A stretch of 64,000 nt of DNA from Pseudomonas indica NBRC 103045 (lineage in GTDB: Bacteria; Pseudomonadota; Gammaproteobacteria; Pseudomonadales; Pseudomonadaceae): positions 62,001 to 126,000 of the forward strand of contig NZ_BDAC01000009.1 of the NCBI RefSeq assembly GCF_002091635.1, in the 5' to 3' direction. The translations under genes were made by a program, and so were the position numbers. The notes beneath the pieces are model-generated. The model saw only the letters and a list, made by a program, of their open reading frames with translations, searched no databases and was not told where the DNA came from. Positions 28,808-36,242 of the stretch are shown one piece after another. Position 1 is the first letter of the stretch. Every line of letters starts with the position of its first letter.

Positions 28808-29113
28808 ATGATCCATGTGATTGCCGACATCAGAACTGCACCCGGAGCACGGCCGCGTGTCCTCCAGGCGTTCGCCGCCATCACCCCGCTCGTGCGTGCC
28901 GAGGCCGGCTGCCTCGGTTACACCGCAACCCTGGACGCCGACACCAACCTGCCACGCCAAACCAGGGACGACACCAGCATCCTGATGGTGGAGCGCTGGG
29001 AAAGTCTGGAACACCTGAAGGCCCACCTCGAAGCGCCCCACATGCTGGCCTATCGCGAGCAGGTAGCCGCAGACGTGGTCGACGTCAGTCTGCGGGTGCT
29101 GACGGAAGCCTGA
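28808..29113 (+). CDS. Antibiotic biosynthesis monooxygenase-domain protein (YgiN-like)
   Basis: The 101-residue ABM-fold protein ([43 protein letters not shown]...) has the dimeric ferredoxin-like pattern with MVERWESLEHLKAHLEAPHM. Family members are quinol monooxygenases or heme/aldehyde-handling proteins. GAGGAG stands before the start. It follows dkgB by 49 bases. Confidence 0.85.
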   Translation: MIHVIADIRTAPGARPRVLQAFAAITPLVRAEAGCLGYTATLDADTNLPRQTRDDTSILMVERWESLEHLKAHLEAPHMLAYREQVAADVVDVSLRVLTEA

Positions 29114-29138
29114 TCGGGGAGAGCGCTGAACGTACGAG

Positions 29139-29164
29139 ACCGCGCCAGCACGCGCTGGCGCGGT
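29139..29164. terminator. Hairpin between convergent genes
   Basis: ACCGCGCCAGC-ACGC-GCTGGCGCGGT is a perfect 11-bp stem. No long T run follows on either strand, so termination is likely but not certain. Confidence 0.5.
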
Positions 29165-29169
29165 TGCGT

Positions 29170-30648
29170 TCACACGTTGCGTTCGGCGGCATTCAGCGGA
29201 GGTTGCCGGTGGTGCTGATCCTCTTCCTCCCTGATCTCCAGCACGACGTGATCGCCCGTTTCGTTGGGGCCCGAAGATGGTTGGCCTCCCCCTTCCATCG
29301 TCTCCAGCTCGGTGTCGTCATGCGGCTCGCTGGGCAGTGGTTGCGAACCGGATGGGCTACCGTGCAGACGGTTGGCCGCCTGGTCGAGCAGCGAGCCCGC
29401 TTTCTGCTGGATGAGACTGGCCGCCTTGTCGAACACCGGCCCGCCCAGAACAGCGGCTGTCGTCCAGACTCCAAACACCGGAGCCGAAACGGCGGTGTTC
29501 ACCGCCTGACCGATGGCCGCGGTACCGACGGCGCCGATCCCGGCCTTTTTCGCCGCTTCGGTCGCGGCGGCCTTCGCTGCCACGGCGCCCGCGAAGCCGC
29601 CCCCCAGGATACCTACGCTGAGGGTCAGGTTGGTGGCCGTGCCCAGGTTGCGGATCGACGACAGCGTTTCGGTCGTCGCGTCCACCGGAATCTGGAGAAG
29701 ACGCTTTCCCCCATTGATCAGAGGGTCCTTCCACGGATTGACATCCTTCAATGCCGTGTATTGCGCCTCCCAATCCTGGCGGCCCAGCAGGTATTCGGGG
29801 CCGACCCGGTGATTCTGCTCGCTCACGGCGTTGAGCCCCGCATAAGAGGCAACACCTGCCGCCACGCCTCCCGCGGCACTCATCCAGGAATCCAGCTCCG
29901 CTGCTCCCTTTTCCGATAGTTTGTCCGCCCCGACGGCCGCCGTGCCGATACGCAGCACGTTGCGCAGGCTGTAGGTCTGGAAGGCCACGGTCACCTCGGT
30001 GGCAGTCCGCCCCAATCCGGGCTCCCTGGCCTTGGCGGCATCGGCCATCACCGCTTCCAGTTGCTCCGGTTTCGCTGTCAGCCATTGGGTATCGCTGGTG
30101 GCCTTTTTCAGCAACCCGCTCCCACCACCGACCGTATCGACAGCCCCCGAGAACAGGCCGGCGATGAAACCGATCATTTGAGGTGTTTTGGCGAAGGCTG
30201 TGAGACCGGGCACCGTATCGATCAAGCGTGAAGCAATTGCGAAGGGGACCGAGCGCACTGCCCCTACCACCCCCTGGGACAGACGATCCAACTTCTGCCC
30301 CTTGGCCAACGTGGCCTCGACGCTTTCCGGCGTCTCGCCCATCTCGTTCAGGCGAATCGCCCGCTGGTCGATCAGTTGTTCGAACGCCTGCCTGTTCTGC
30401 CCGGTGATGTGCGGTTCGAAGATCTGGTGCAGCTTGCCCCGCAGCGCGACGGCATTCGGTGAATGCTCCGGAGCCTCTACGCCAATGACGGTATTCACCC
30501 AACGGGTCGAGCCCATATAGGTCGCACCGGTGCTCGACGGAGCATTCGACCGGCCGGAAACATTCCCTCCATCGGGGTCGTGATCGGAGCGGAAGGAATC
30601 TCCCAGCAGGGAGAGTGGGCTTTGGTTACCAGAGTTACCTATATGCAT
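29170..30648 (-). CDS. Candidate HrpL-dependent type III secretion effector
   Basis: I do not recognise the family of this 492-residue protein. Its N-terminus fits the known Hrp effector export pattern: isoleucine at position 3, no acidic residue in the first 16, and a Ser/Asn/Gly-rich first 45 residues (MHIGNSGNQSPLSLLG...). An exact hrp-box lies upstream on the same strand. The body has several hydrophobic Gly/Ala-rich helices (about 130-180, 260-280, 345-380, 395-420), suggesting insertion into a host membrane. The last ~60 residues are polar and acidic. The ribosome site is CAAGGAG. No chaperone gene and no hrp cluster is in the window. Alternatives are a T6SS or contact toxin. Confidence 0.6.
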   Translation of the reverse strand: MHIGNSGNQSPLSLLGDSFRSDHDPDGGNVSGRSNAPSSTGATYMGSTRWVNTVIGVEAPEHSPNAVALRGKLHQIFEPHITGQNRQAFEQLIDQRAIRLNEMGETPESVEATLAKGQKLDRLSQGVVGAVRSVPFAIASRLIDTVPGLTAFAKTPQMIGFIAGLFSGAVDTVGGGSGLLKKATSDTQWLTAKPEQLEAVMADAAKAREPGLGRTATEVTVAFQTYSLRNVLRIGTAAVGADKLSEKGAAELDSWMSAAGGVAAGVASYAGLNAVSEQNHRVGPEYLLGRQDWEAQYTALKDVNPWKDPLINGGKRLLQIPVDATTETLSSIRNLGTATNLTLSVGILGGGFAGAVAAKAAATEAAKKAGIGAVGTAAIGQAVNTAVSAPVFGVWTTAAVLGGPVFDKAASLIQQKAGSLLDQAANRLHGSPSGSQPLPSEPHDDTELETMEGGGQPSSGPNETGDHVVLEIREEEDQHHRQPPLNAAERNV

Positions 30649-30732
30649 GATGGCTCCTTGGGAAGACTCGTTCGAAAGACGACCGGACTCGAGTCTCCCC
30701 AGGTGGATCCCAAGTCATATTCGGTTTTTATT

Positions 30733-30761
30733 TGGGTGGCATAAAGATGGATAGCGGTTCC
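30733..30761 (-). promoter_or_regulatory. hrp box (HrpL promoter)
   Basis: On the minus strand it reads GGAACC-N16-CCACCCA, an exact match to the Pseudomonas HrpL consensus GGAACC-N15/16-CCACNNA. It is 84 bases before the 30648 ATG, in the right orientation. Confidence 0.8.
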
Positions 30762-30873
30762 AGGCTCGGCAGGATCGTGCAAGCGCTCGGCAGCATCGTG
30801 GTAATGGTCGAAGGGGCTTTCTCCCTAGCATCTCCTCGACCCGGGAATCCTCCCGGCACACGGAGAAACGATC

Positions 30874-31716
30874 ATGAGCAAGACCTGGTTCATTACCGGC
30901 GCCTCGCGCGGCATCGGCGCGGAAATCGCGAAAGCGGCCCTGTCCGCCGGCGACAACGTCGTTGCCACGGGGCGCAACCGCGAGCAGTTGGAGAAGACCT
31001 ACGCCGCCTACCGCGAGCGCGTGCTGGCCGTCGAACTGGACGTGTCCCTGGAGCCCCAGGCGGAAGCGGCGGTGGCCGCCGCCCTGGCGCGTTTCGGCAG
31101 GATCGATGTAGTGGTAAACAATGCCGGCTACGGCCAGATGGGTGGTTTCGAAGAGATCGATGCCCAGGCTATCGAGAACCAATTCGCCACCAACCTGTTC
31201 GGTGCCTTCCATGTCACCCGCGCAGTACTGCCGATCATGCGTCGCCAGCGCGCCGGGCATATTTTCAACCTGTCGTCGGTAGGCGGCATGCTCGGCTTCG
31301 CCGGTGCCTCGGTGTACTGCGCGACTAAATTCGCGCTGGAGGGCTTCTCCGAATCCCTGGCCTTGGAAGTGGCGGACTTCGGTATCCGCGTCACCCTCGT
31401 CGAGCCCGGTTTCTTCCGGACCGACTTCCTCGACGGCAGCTCGGTGCGCTACGGCAACCGCCCGGTCGATGACGCCGACTACGCCAGCCGCTCGGCGCAG
31501 TGGCGCGAGACCTATGAAGCGCACAACCACCGCCAGGCCGGCGACCCGGCGAAACTGGGCCAGGCCCTGGTGCGCCTCGCTGGCGAGGCGAATCCGCCGC
31601 TGCGTTACGCGGCCGGCTCCGATGCCCTGCACGGCATCCTCGGCAAGCTGGAGCAGGTTCGCGGCGAGATGGAACAGTGGAGCGAGTTGTCGCGCTCGAC
31701 GGATGGGGCGTTCTGA
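30874..31716 (+). CDS. SDR-family oxidoreductase
   Basis: The 280-residue classical SDR has TGASRGIG (8-15), NNAG (~84-87), SSVG, and YCATK as YxxxK. The long C-terminal part after PGFFRTDFL is typical of the group of ~280-residue SDRs of unknown substrate in pseudomonads. The ribosome site GGAGAA stands before ATG. It is divergent from the effector-like gene, and the hrp-box region lies in the shared space. Confidence 0.9.
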   Translation: MSKTWFITGASRGIGAEIAKAALSAGDNVVATGRNREQLEKTYAAYRERVLAVELDVSLEPQAEAAVAAALARFGRIDVVVNNAGYGQMGGFEEIDAQAIENQFATNLFGAFHVTRAVLPIMRRQRAGHIFNLSSVGGMLGFAGASVYCATKFALEGFSESLALEVADFGIRVTLVEPGFFRTDFLDGSSVRYGNRPVDDADYASRSAQWRETYEAHNHRQAGDPAKLGQALVRLAGEANPPLRYAAGSDALHGILGKLEQVRGEMEQWSELSRSTDGAF

Positions 31717-31717
31717 A

Positions 31718-31870
31718 CCGGGCGAATAAATTCGCCCCTACAACGGAGGCCACGTCTTGCCTTTGTAGGAGCGAGCTCTGCTCGCGAAGGGACTCGCACC
31801 GGCGATTCGCCAGCAGAGCTGGCTCCTACAAAAATCGCAGCCGTCGCGAATGAATTTGCTCCCACAATGG
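31718..31870. repeat. Extragenic palindrome cluster
   Basis: GGGCGAATAAATTCGCCCCTAC lies at about 31720-31741. A paired GTAGGAGCGAGCTCTGCTCGCGAA ... GGCTCCTACA element fills 31765-31830. A decayed GCGAATGAATTTGCTCCCAC lies at 31845-31864. Confidence 0.8.
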
Positions 31871-31880
31871 AGCGCTTGTA

Positions 31881-32050
31881 GGGCACCTCTAAAAACTACC
31901 TGCGTTGTCATCACTGCGTTAAAAACAAGCTCGAATGCGAGCCCAGTCAAAATGCTCATTTACAGCCCGTAAACTGCGCTTTTTCGCTTGTTTTTGTGGG
32001 GCCGCCGAGGCCTTGTGCTGACTGCCTCGTCTACGTTTTTAGAGGTGTCC
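31881..32050. mobile_element. MITE-like element, 170 bp
   Basis: The ends are GGGCACCTCTAAAAAC (31881) and its complement with one mismatch (ends at 32050, GTTTTTAGAGGTGTCC). TGTA flanks both sides (31877-31880 and 32051-32054), a probable 4-bp target duplication. Removing the element and one TGTA restores an uninterrupted GTAGGGGCGAATTCATTCGCCC palindrome. No ORF of note is inside, so it is non-autonomous. The parent IS family was not identified. Confidence 0.7.
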
Positions 32051-32073
32051 TGTAGGGGCGAATTCATTCGCCC
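32051..32073. repeat. Extragenic palindrome interrupted by MITE
   Basis: TGTAGGGGCGAATTCATTCGCCC, the same family as at 41672 and 50280, with the MITE inserted at its TGTA. Confidence 0.75.
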
Positions 32074-32095
32074 ATCCCACCCTGTTGGACTCCCG

Positions 32096-32182
32096 TCACC
32101 AGGGCAAGGGATTCAGCAGATAGGCCGCCATGTAGGCGGCGATCAGAAGAACGCTGGCGATCTCGATGAGGGTTCTGTGCAT
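32096..32182 (-). CDS. Possible 28-residue membrane peptide
   Basis: The minus strand encodes MHRTLIEIASVLLIAAYMAAYLLNPLPW, a single hydrophobic helix. AAGGA lies 10 bases before the ATG. It is too short for normal ORF calls. It could be a KdpF-like or toxin-like peptide, or chance. It follows another small frame by 31 bases. Confidence 0.35.
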   Translation of the reverse strand: MHRTLIEIASVLLIAAYMAAYLLNPLPW

Positions 32183-32213
32183 TTCTATGGCGTCCTTGCC
32201 GGGTCTCGGCGGG

Positions 32214-32318
32214 TCAGACGGCTCTTCCCGCTCCGACCCTCTGAAAAGCAACTTGTTCCGTCTCAATAGCCGGTGTCACTGAGCGCGGCGTTGCGCCGGC
32301 CTGCTTGAACAGACTCAT
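32214..32318 (-). CDS. Possible small ORF, 34 residues
   Basis: The minus strand frame reads MSLFKQAGATPRSVTPAIETEQ... to a TGA at 32214. It stays open further upstream (GTG start would add 15 residues: VFKEAAGEEHYYAQK). GAGGAG lies 15 bases before the ATG, which is far. Codon choice is host-like. Weakly supported; listed because it is followed by the membrane peptide frame on the same strand. Confidence 0.25.
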   Translation of the reverse strand: MSLFKQAGATPRSVTPAIETEQVAFQRVGAGRAV

Positions 32319-32527
32319 TTTCTGAGCGTAGTAGTGCTCCTCCCCCGCCGCCTCTTTGAACACTGCGATTATCCGCAAGGTGAGGTGAGGATAGAGAGAA
32401 TGATGGATGTGCTTATGGGGGAATGGTATCGGCTCGCTTACCCTGGCCGCTTTCCGCGTTATTCATGACAACTTTGCGAACGAGCCAGGCGAACCAGAAC
32501 AAGCGCCCGGAAATTCCTGGCGGAAAA

Positions 32528-32648
32528 AGAAAAACCCCGCAGTGCGGGGCTTTGCAGACTGAATCCTGACATCCGTGATCGAGCCGCCTCCCTGGCGGAA
32601 ATCCTCGTATCCCTGTGCGTTCTGGGCGCTTCCTGCGCGACGTCCATG
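32528..32648 (-). ncRNA. RsmY/RsmZ-family sRNA
   Basis: Reading the minus strand from about 32648, there are seven GGA motifs within 100 bases, two in hairpin loops: GCGC-AGGA-AGCGC and CCGCC-AGGGA-GGCGG. The RNA ends at CCCCGC-ACT-GCGGGG plus TTTTTC (32549-32529). This is the build of RsmA/CsrA-sequestering sRNAs, about 120 nt long. The 5' block CGTCGCGCAGGAAGCGCC resembles RsmY from memory. A GacA-type box lies ~66 bases upstream of the assumed start. Which paralogue it is (X, Y, Z, V or W) cannot be told. The neighbouring endonuclease gene is divergent. Confidence 0.75.
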
Positions 32649-32704
32649 GGAAGAAGATTAATGGGACGTTCAATGGACCGGTAGAAGCGATAAGCGGCAC
32701 CTTG

Positions 32705-32722
32705 TGTAAGCTTTTTCCTACA
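32705..32722. promoter_or_regulatory. GacA-type upstream activating site
   Basis: TGTAAG-N6-CCTACA matches the 18-bp GacA consensus TGTAAG-N6-CTTACA with one mismatch. Its centre lies about 66 bases upstream of the assumed sRNA start, the distance expected for rsmY/rsmZ promoters. Confidence 0.7.
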
Positions 32723-32818
32723 CAGCGCCAACCAGACCGGAAGTCAGGCTTATTTTGTGACATAGGTCTTGTTAGACTGATTTTTGTCCTACAAGAAAAC
32801 CAAGACACCAGGCAAACC

Positions 32819-33475
32819 ATGCGAGCAGTTGCGATTGCCCTCTTCTGTCTGACGACCTGCGCCTCCCCCGTCTTTGCCGGCGGCCAGACCCGCAACGCGG
32901 ATCATAAGGCCGTCATCGACCAGGCGTTCTGGAAAGCACTCTATGGCGCGGGCGGCAACACGCTTTACTGCGGCAAACCCTTCTCCGAGGAAAGCAGCCA
33001 GCTCGCCGCCAGCCCGCTGTACAGCACCCGCCAGATCAAGAGTGCCCTGCGTTGCATCACCGACAACCAGTGCAGCGTGGTCAACCCACAATACCCCTAC
33101 ATGCTCGCCGACCTGCACAACCTCTACCCGGCCCTGAGCCGGGTGGAGCTGGCGCGGCGCAATGCCCAGTTCGGCGAACTGGACGACAGCGTGCCGAGCA
33201 AATTCGCCGACATCGACTGCGACCTGAAAGCCACCTTCCAACTGGTGGAACCCCGCGATGCCGCCAAGGGCAACATCGCTCGGGCGATCTTCTACATGCA
33301 CCGGGAATACCACCTGCCCGTCCCGGGCCCGGTGCAGATATACAAGGCCTGGCACCGCCTCGATCCGCCCGATGACGACGAGCGCCGGCGCAACGACCAG
33401 ATCGAGGTCCTGCAAGGCACCCGCAATCCCTTCATCGACAATCCGGCGTCGGTGGATGAACTGATTCCGGATTGA
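32819..33475 (+). CDS. endA: Secreted endonuclease I family DNase
   Basis: The 218-residue protein has a signal peptide (~1-21, CASPVFA) and the endonuclease I (EndA/Vvn) pattern: GNIARAIFYMHREYHLP, then the RRRNDQIEVLQGTRNPFIDNP region with the conserved RNDxIxxxQGxxNPFID motif. These His-Me finger enzymes cut DNA in the periplasm or outside the cell. It is divergent from the Rsm-type sRNA, and the GacA box lies in the shared region. A strong terminator follows. Confidence 0.9.
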   Translation: MRAVAIALFCLTTCASPVFAGGQTRNADHKAVIDQAFWKALYGAGGNTLYCGKPFSEESSQLAASPLYSTRQIKSALRCITDNQCSVVNPQYPYMLADLHNLYPALSRVELARRNAQFGELDDSVPSKFADIDCDLKATFQLVEPRDAAKGNIARAIFYMHREYHLPVPGPVQIYKAWHRLDPPDDDERRRNDQIEVLQGTRNPFIDNPASVDELIPD

Positions 33476-33487
33476 TTCCGGTAGATA

Positions 33488-33520
33488 GAAAAAGCCCCGC
33501 GATTCTGCGGGGCTTTTTTC
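33488..33520. terminator. Bidirectional terminator
   Basis: AAAAAGCCCCGC-GATT-CTGCGGGGCTTTTTT between the convergent endonuclease and acyl-CoA dehydrogenase genes; A and T runs serve both strands. Confidence 0.9.
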
Positions 33521-33535
33521 GTTACGGCAGCAGGA

Positions 33536-35314
33536 TCAGAACTGCGCGGCATCCAGCAGATAGAGCGACTCGCTGCCCGCACGCACCGACGCAGTCAGCG
33601 AGTGGATGCGCGGCAGCAGGCGGGCGAAGTAGAAGCGCGCCGTGCCCAGCTTGCTGGCGTAGAAGTCGTCCTGCCCTTCCTTGCCCAGCGCGGTCCGTGC
33701 CATCAACGCCCACATGTAGGCATAGGCGGTGTAGCCGAACACGTGGAGGTATTCCACCGACGCAGCGCCGATCTCGTTGGGGTTGTTCTTGGCGCGGTCG
33801 AGTACCCAGGCGGTCAGGTCGTCGAGGTTTTCCACGGCGGCCTTCAGCGGGCCGGTGAACTCGGCCAGCTCGCTACTCGCGGAAGCGATGAATGCCTTGA
33901 TCTCCGAGGAGAAGTGCTTGTAGAACTCGCCGCCGCTACCCACCACCTTACGGCCGATCAGGTCAAGCGCCTGAATGCCGTTGGTGCCTTCGTAGATCTG
34001 GGTGATGCGCACATCGCGCACCAGTTGCTCCTGGCCCCACTCACGGATGAAGCCGTGGCCGCCGAACACCTGCTGGCCATGCACCGTGGTTTCCAGGCCG
34101 ACGTCGGTGAGGAAGGCCTTGGCGACCGGCGTGAGCAACGCGACCAAGTCTTCCGCACGCTTGCGCACGCTCGGGTCTTCGCTGTACTTGGCGGTATCCA
34201 GCTGCATCGCCACGTAGGTGGAGAACGCGCGACCACCTTCGTTCAACGCCTTCATGGTCAGCAGCATGCGCCGCACGTCGGGGTGGACGATGATCGGATC
34301 GGCGGCCTTGTCCTTGGCCACGGGACCAGTCGGCGCGCGGCTCTGAATACGCTCGCGGGCGTACTCGATGGCGCTCTGGTAGGAACGCTCGCCGGCGGCC
34401 AACCCCTGGATGCCGACGCCCAGGCGCTCATAGTTCATCATGGTGAACATCGCCGCCAGGCCCTTGTTCACTTCGCCGACCAGCCAGCCGGTGGCGCCGT
34501 CGAAGTTCATCACGCAGGTGGCCGAGGCCTTGATGCCCATCTTGTGCTCGATCGAGCCGCAGGCGACGGCGTTGCGCTCGCCCAGGCTGCCGTCGGCGTT
34601 GACCATCACCTTCGGCACCAGGAACAGGGAGATACCCTTCGGACCGGCCGGCGCGTCCGGCAGCTTGGCCAGCACCAGATGGATGATGTTCTCGGTCAGG
34701 TCGTGCTCGCCGCCGGTGATGAAAATCTTGGTGCCGGTGACCTTGTAGGACCCGTCGGCCTGGGGCTCGGCCTTGGTGCGGATGATGCCGAGGTCGGTGC
34801 CGGCATGCGGCTCGGTCAGGCACATCGAACCGGCCCAGACACCGGAATACATGTTCGGCAGGTACTTGTCCTTCAGCTCGTCGCTGGCGTGGGCGTTGAT
34901 CGCCAGGCAGGCGCCGGCGGTGAGCATCGGATAGAGGCCGAAGGACAGGTTGGCCGAATTGACCATTTCCTCGACCTGGGCGCCGATCACCTTGGGCATG
35001 CCCATGCCGCCGTAGACCGGGTTGCCGCCGACCCCGACCCAGCCGCCCTCGGCGTAGGTGCGGTAAGCCTCGACGAAACCGGCCGGGGTGGTCACGGCGC
35101 CGTCTTTCCACTGGCAGCCTTCTTCGTCGCCGCTGCGGTTCAGCGGGGCGATGGTGCCGCCGGTGACCTTGCCGGCTTCTTCGAGAATGGCGGAGGCGGT
35201 GTCTTCGTCGACCACTTCGGCGATGCCGGGCAGCTCGTTCCAGAGCTTGGCCACTTCGAAAACTTCATTGAGGACGAAGCGCATATCGCGCAGGGGCGCT
35301 TTGTAGTCAGCCAT
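33536..35314 (-). CDS. Acyl-CoA dehydrogenase, long FadE-like type (paralogue 1)
   Basis: The 592-residue flavoenzyme oxidises acyl-CoA to 2-enoyl-CoA in beta-oxidation. It starts with the N-terminal block [17 protein letters not shown] shared by three paralogues here, then has MCLTEPHAGTDLG (FAD/substrate), the [13 protein letters not shown] block with the catalytic glutamate, and a C-terminal extension (~470-590) beyond normal ~380-residue dehydrogenases. It corresponds to the PA0506-PA0508 group of P. aeruginosa (recall). No PsrA box is seen in its 5' region, unlike paralogue 3. Confidence 0.92.
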   Translation of the reverse strand: MADYKAPLRDMRFVLNEVFEVAKLWNELPGIAEVVDEDTASAILEEAGKVTGGTIAPLNRSGDEEGCQWKDGAVTTPAGFVEAYRTYAEGGWVGVGGNPVYGGMGMPKVIGAQVEEMVNSANLSFGLYPMLTAGACLAINAHASDELKDKYLPNMYSGVWAGSMCLTEPHAGTDLGIIRTKAEPQADGSYKVTGTKIFITGGEHDLTENIIHLVLAKLPDAPAGPKGISLFLVPKVMVNADGSLGERNAVACGSIEHKMGIKASATCVMNFDGATGWLVGEVNKGLAAMFTMMNYERLGVGIQGLAAGERSYQSAIEYARERIQSRAPTGPVAKDKAADPIIVHPDVRRMLLTMKALNEGGRAFSTYVAMQLDTAKYSEDPSVRKRAEDLVALLTPVAKAFLTDVGLETTVHGQQVFGGHGFIREWGQEQLVRDVRITQIYEGTNGIQALDLIGRKVVGSGGEFYKHFSSEIKAFIASASSELAEFTGPLKAAVENLDDLTAWVLDRAKNNPNEIGAASVEYLHVFGYTAYAYMWALMARTALGKEGQDDFYASKLGTARFYFARLLPRIHSLTASVRAGSESLYLLDAAQF

Positions 35315-35566
35315 GGGAAGAAAACCTCGCGTGACTCAACGAAAGAGGCCGGGAAAAGCGGCCGTTGAACGGGAAGCCAGTGTAACCGAACAACACTTTA
35401 GACACATAGAGTCTTTTAGTGACCACAAGCAAATAATCAGTCACGCAATCGAACCCTGTTCCTATTGAGACAGGCAATCGATCCCATGGCTTCAATCAAT
35501 TAAAAATTCGCCGGCCCTATCGGTAGTCTTTGCGGTGTTTCCTTCACATCCCATCGAGGAGTTCAC

Positions 35567-36130
35567 ATGTCCCTGATCAACACCGAAGTCAAACCGTTCA
35601 AGGCCACCGCCTACCACAACGGCCAGTTCGTCGAAGTCACCGAAGCCAGCCTGAAGGGCAAGTGGTCCGTGATCTTCTTCTACCCGGCCGACTTCACCTT
35701 CGTCTGCCCGACCGAACTGGGCGACCTGGCCGACAACTACGCCGAGTTCCAGAAGCTGGGCGTCGAAATCTACGGCGTGTCCACCGACACCCATTTCACC
35801 CACAAGGCCTGGCACGACACTTCCGACACCATCGGCAAAATCCAGTACCCGCTGGTTGGCGACCCGACCTGGGTCCTGTCGCGCAACTTCGACGTGCTGA
35901 TCGAAGAAGCCGGCCTGGCTGACCGTGGCACCTTCGTCATCGATCCGGAAGGCAAGATCCAGATCGTCGAAATCAACGCCGGCGGCATCGGCCGTGACGC
36001 GTCCGAGCTGCTGCGCAAGGTCAAGGCTGCCCAATACGTCGCCGCCCACCCGGGTGAAGTCTGCCCGGCCAAGTGGAAGGAAGGCGACGCCACCCTGGCG
36101 CCCTCGCTCGACCTCGTCGGCAAGATCTGA
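35567..36130 (+). CDS. ahpC: Alkyl hydroperoxide reductase peroxiredoxin AhpC
   Basis: The 187-residue 2-Cys peroxiredoxin has the peroxidatic cysteine C47 in FTFVCPTE and the resolving cysteine (~166) in GEVCPAKW. It reduces H2O2 and organic peroxides and is recharged by AhpF, the next gene. A terminator or attenuator hairpin lies between the two, so ahpC may be made in excess. OxyR control is expected, but I could not place a convincing OxyR site. Confidence 0.96.
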   Translation: MSLINTEVKPFKATAYHNGQFVEVTEASLKGKWSVIFFYPADFTFVCPTELGDLADNYAEFQKLGVEIYGVSTDTHFTHKAWHDTSDTIGKIQYPLVGDPTWVLSRNFDVLIEEAGLADRGTFVIDPEGKIQIVEINAGGIGRDASELLRKVKAAQYVAAHPGEVCPAKWKEGDATLAPSLDLVGKI

Positions 36131-36180
36131 CGACCCGCTTCACGCCTGAGGGAGCGCAACCCGCTTCCCTCCGTGCCCGA

Positions 36181-36212
36181 CGCCCGGGTGCGATCCGCCC
36201 GGGCGTTCTTTT
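36181..36212 (+). terminator. Hairpin between ahpC and ahpF
   Basis: CGCCCGG...CCGGGCG stem (36181-36205) followed by TTCTTTTCT. It probably acts as a partial terminator, since ahpF starts 38 bases later with no obvious own promoter. Confidence 0.75.
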
Positions 36213-36242
36213 CTCCGAATTCTGTAATGGGTACCGCCAATC

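Noticed and set aside
32413-32895. Minus-strand 160-codon frame
   Set aside because: It runs through the Rsm-type sRNA and the endonuclease start; no coding character.
35315-35566. OxyR site before ahpC
   Set aside because: Loose ATAG/CTAT-type tetrads can be found near 35460-35500 but spacing and matches are too weak.
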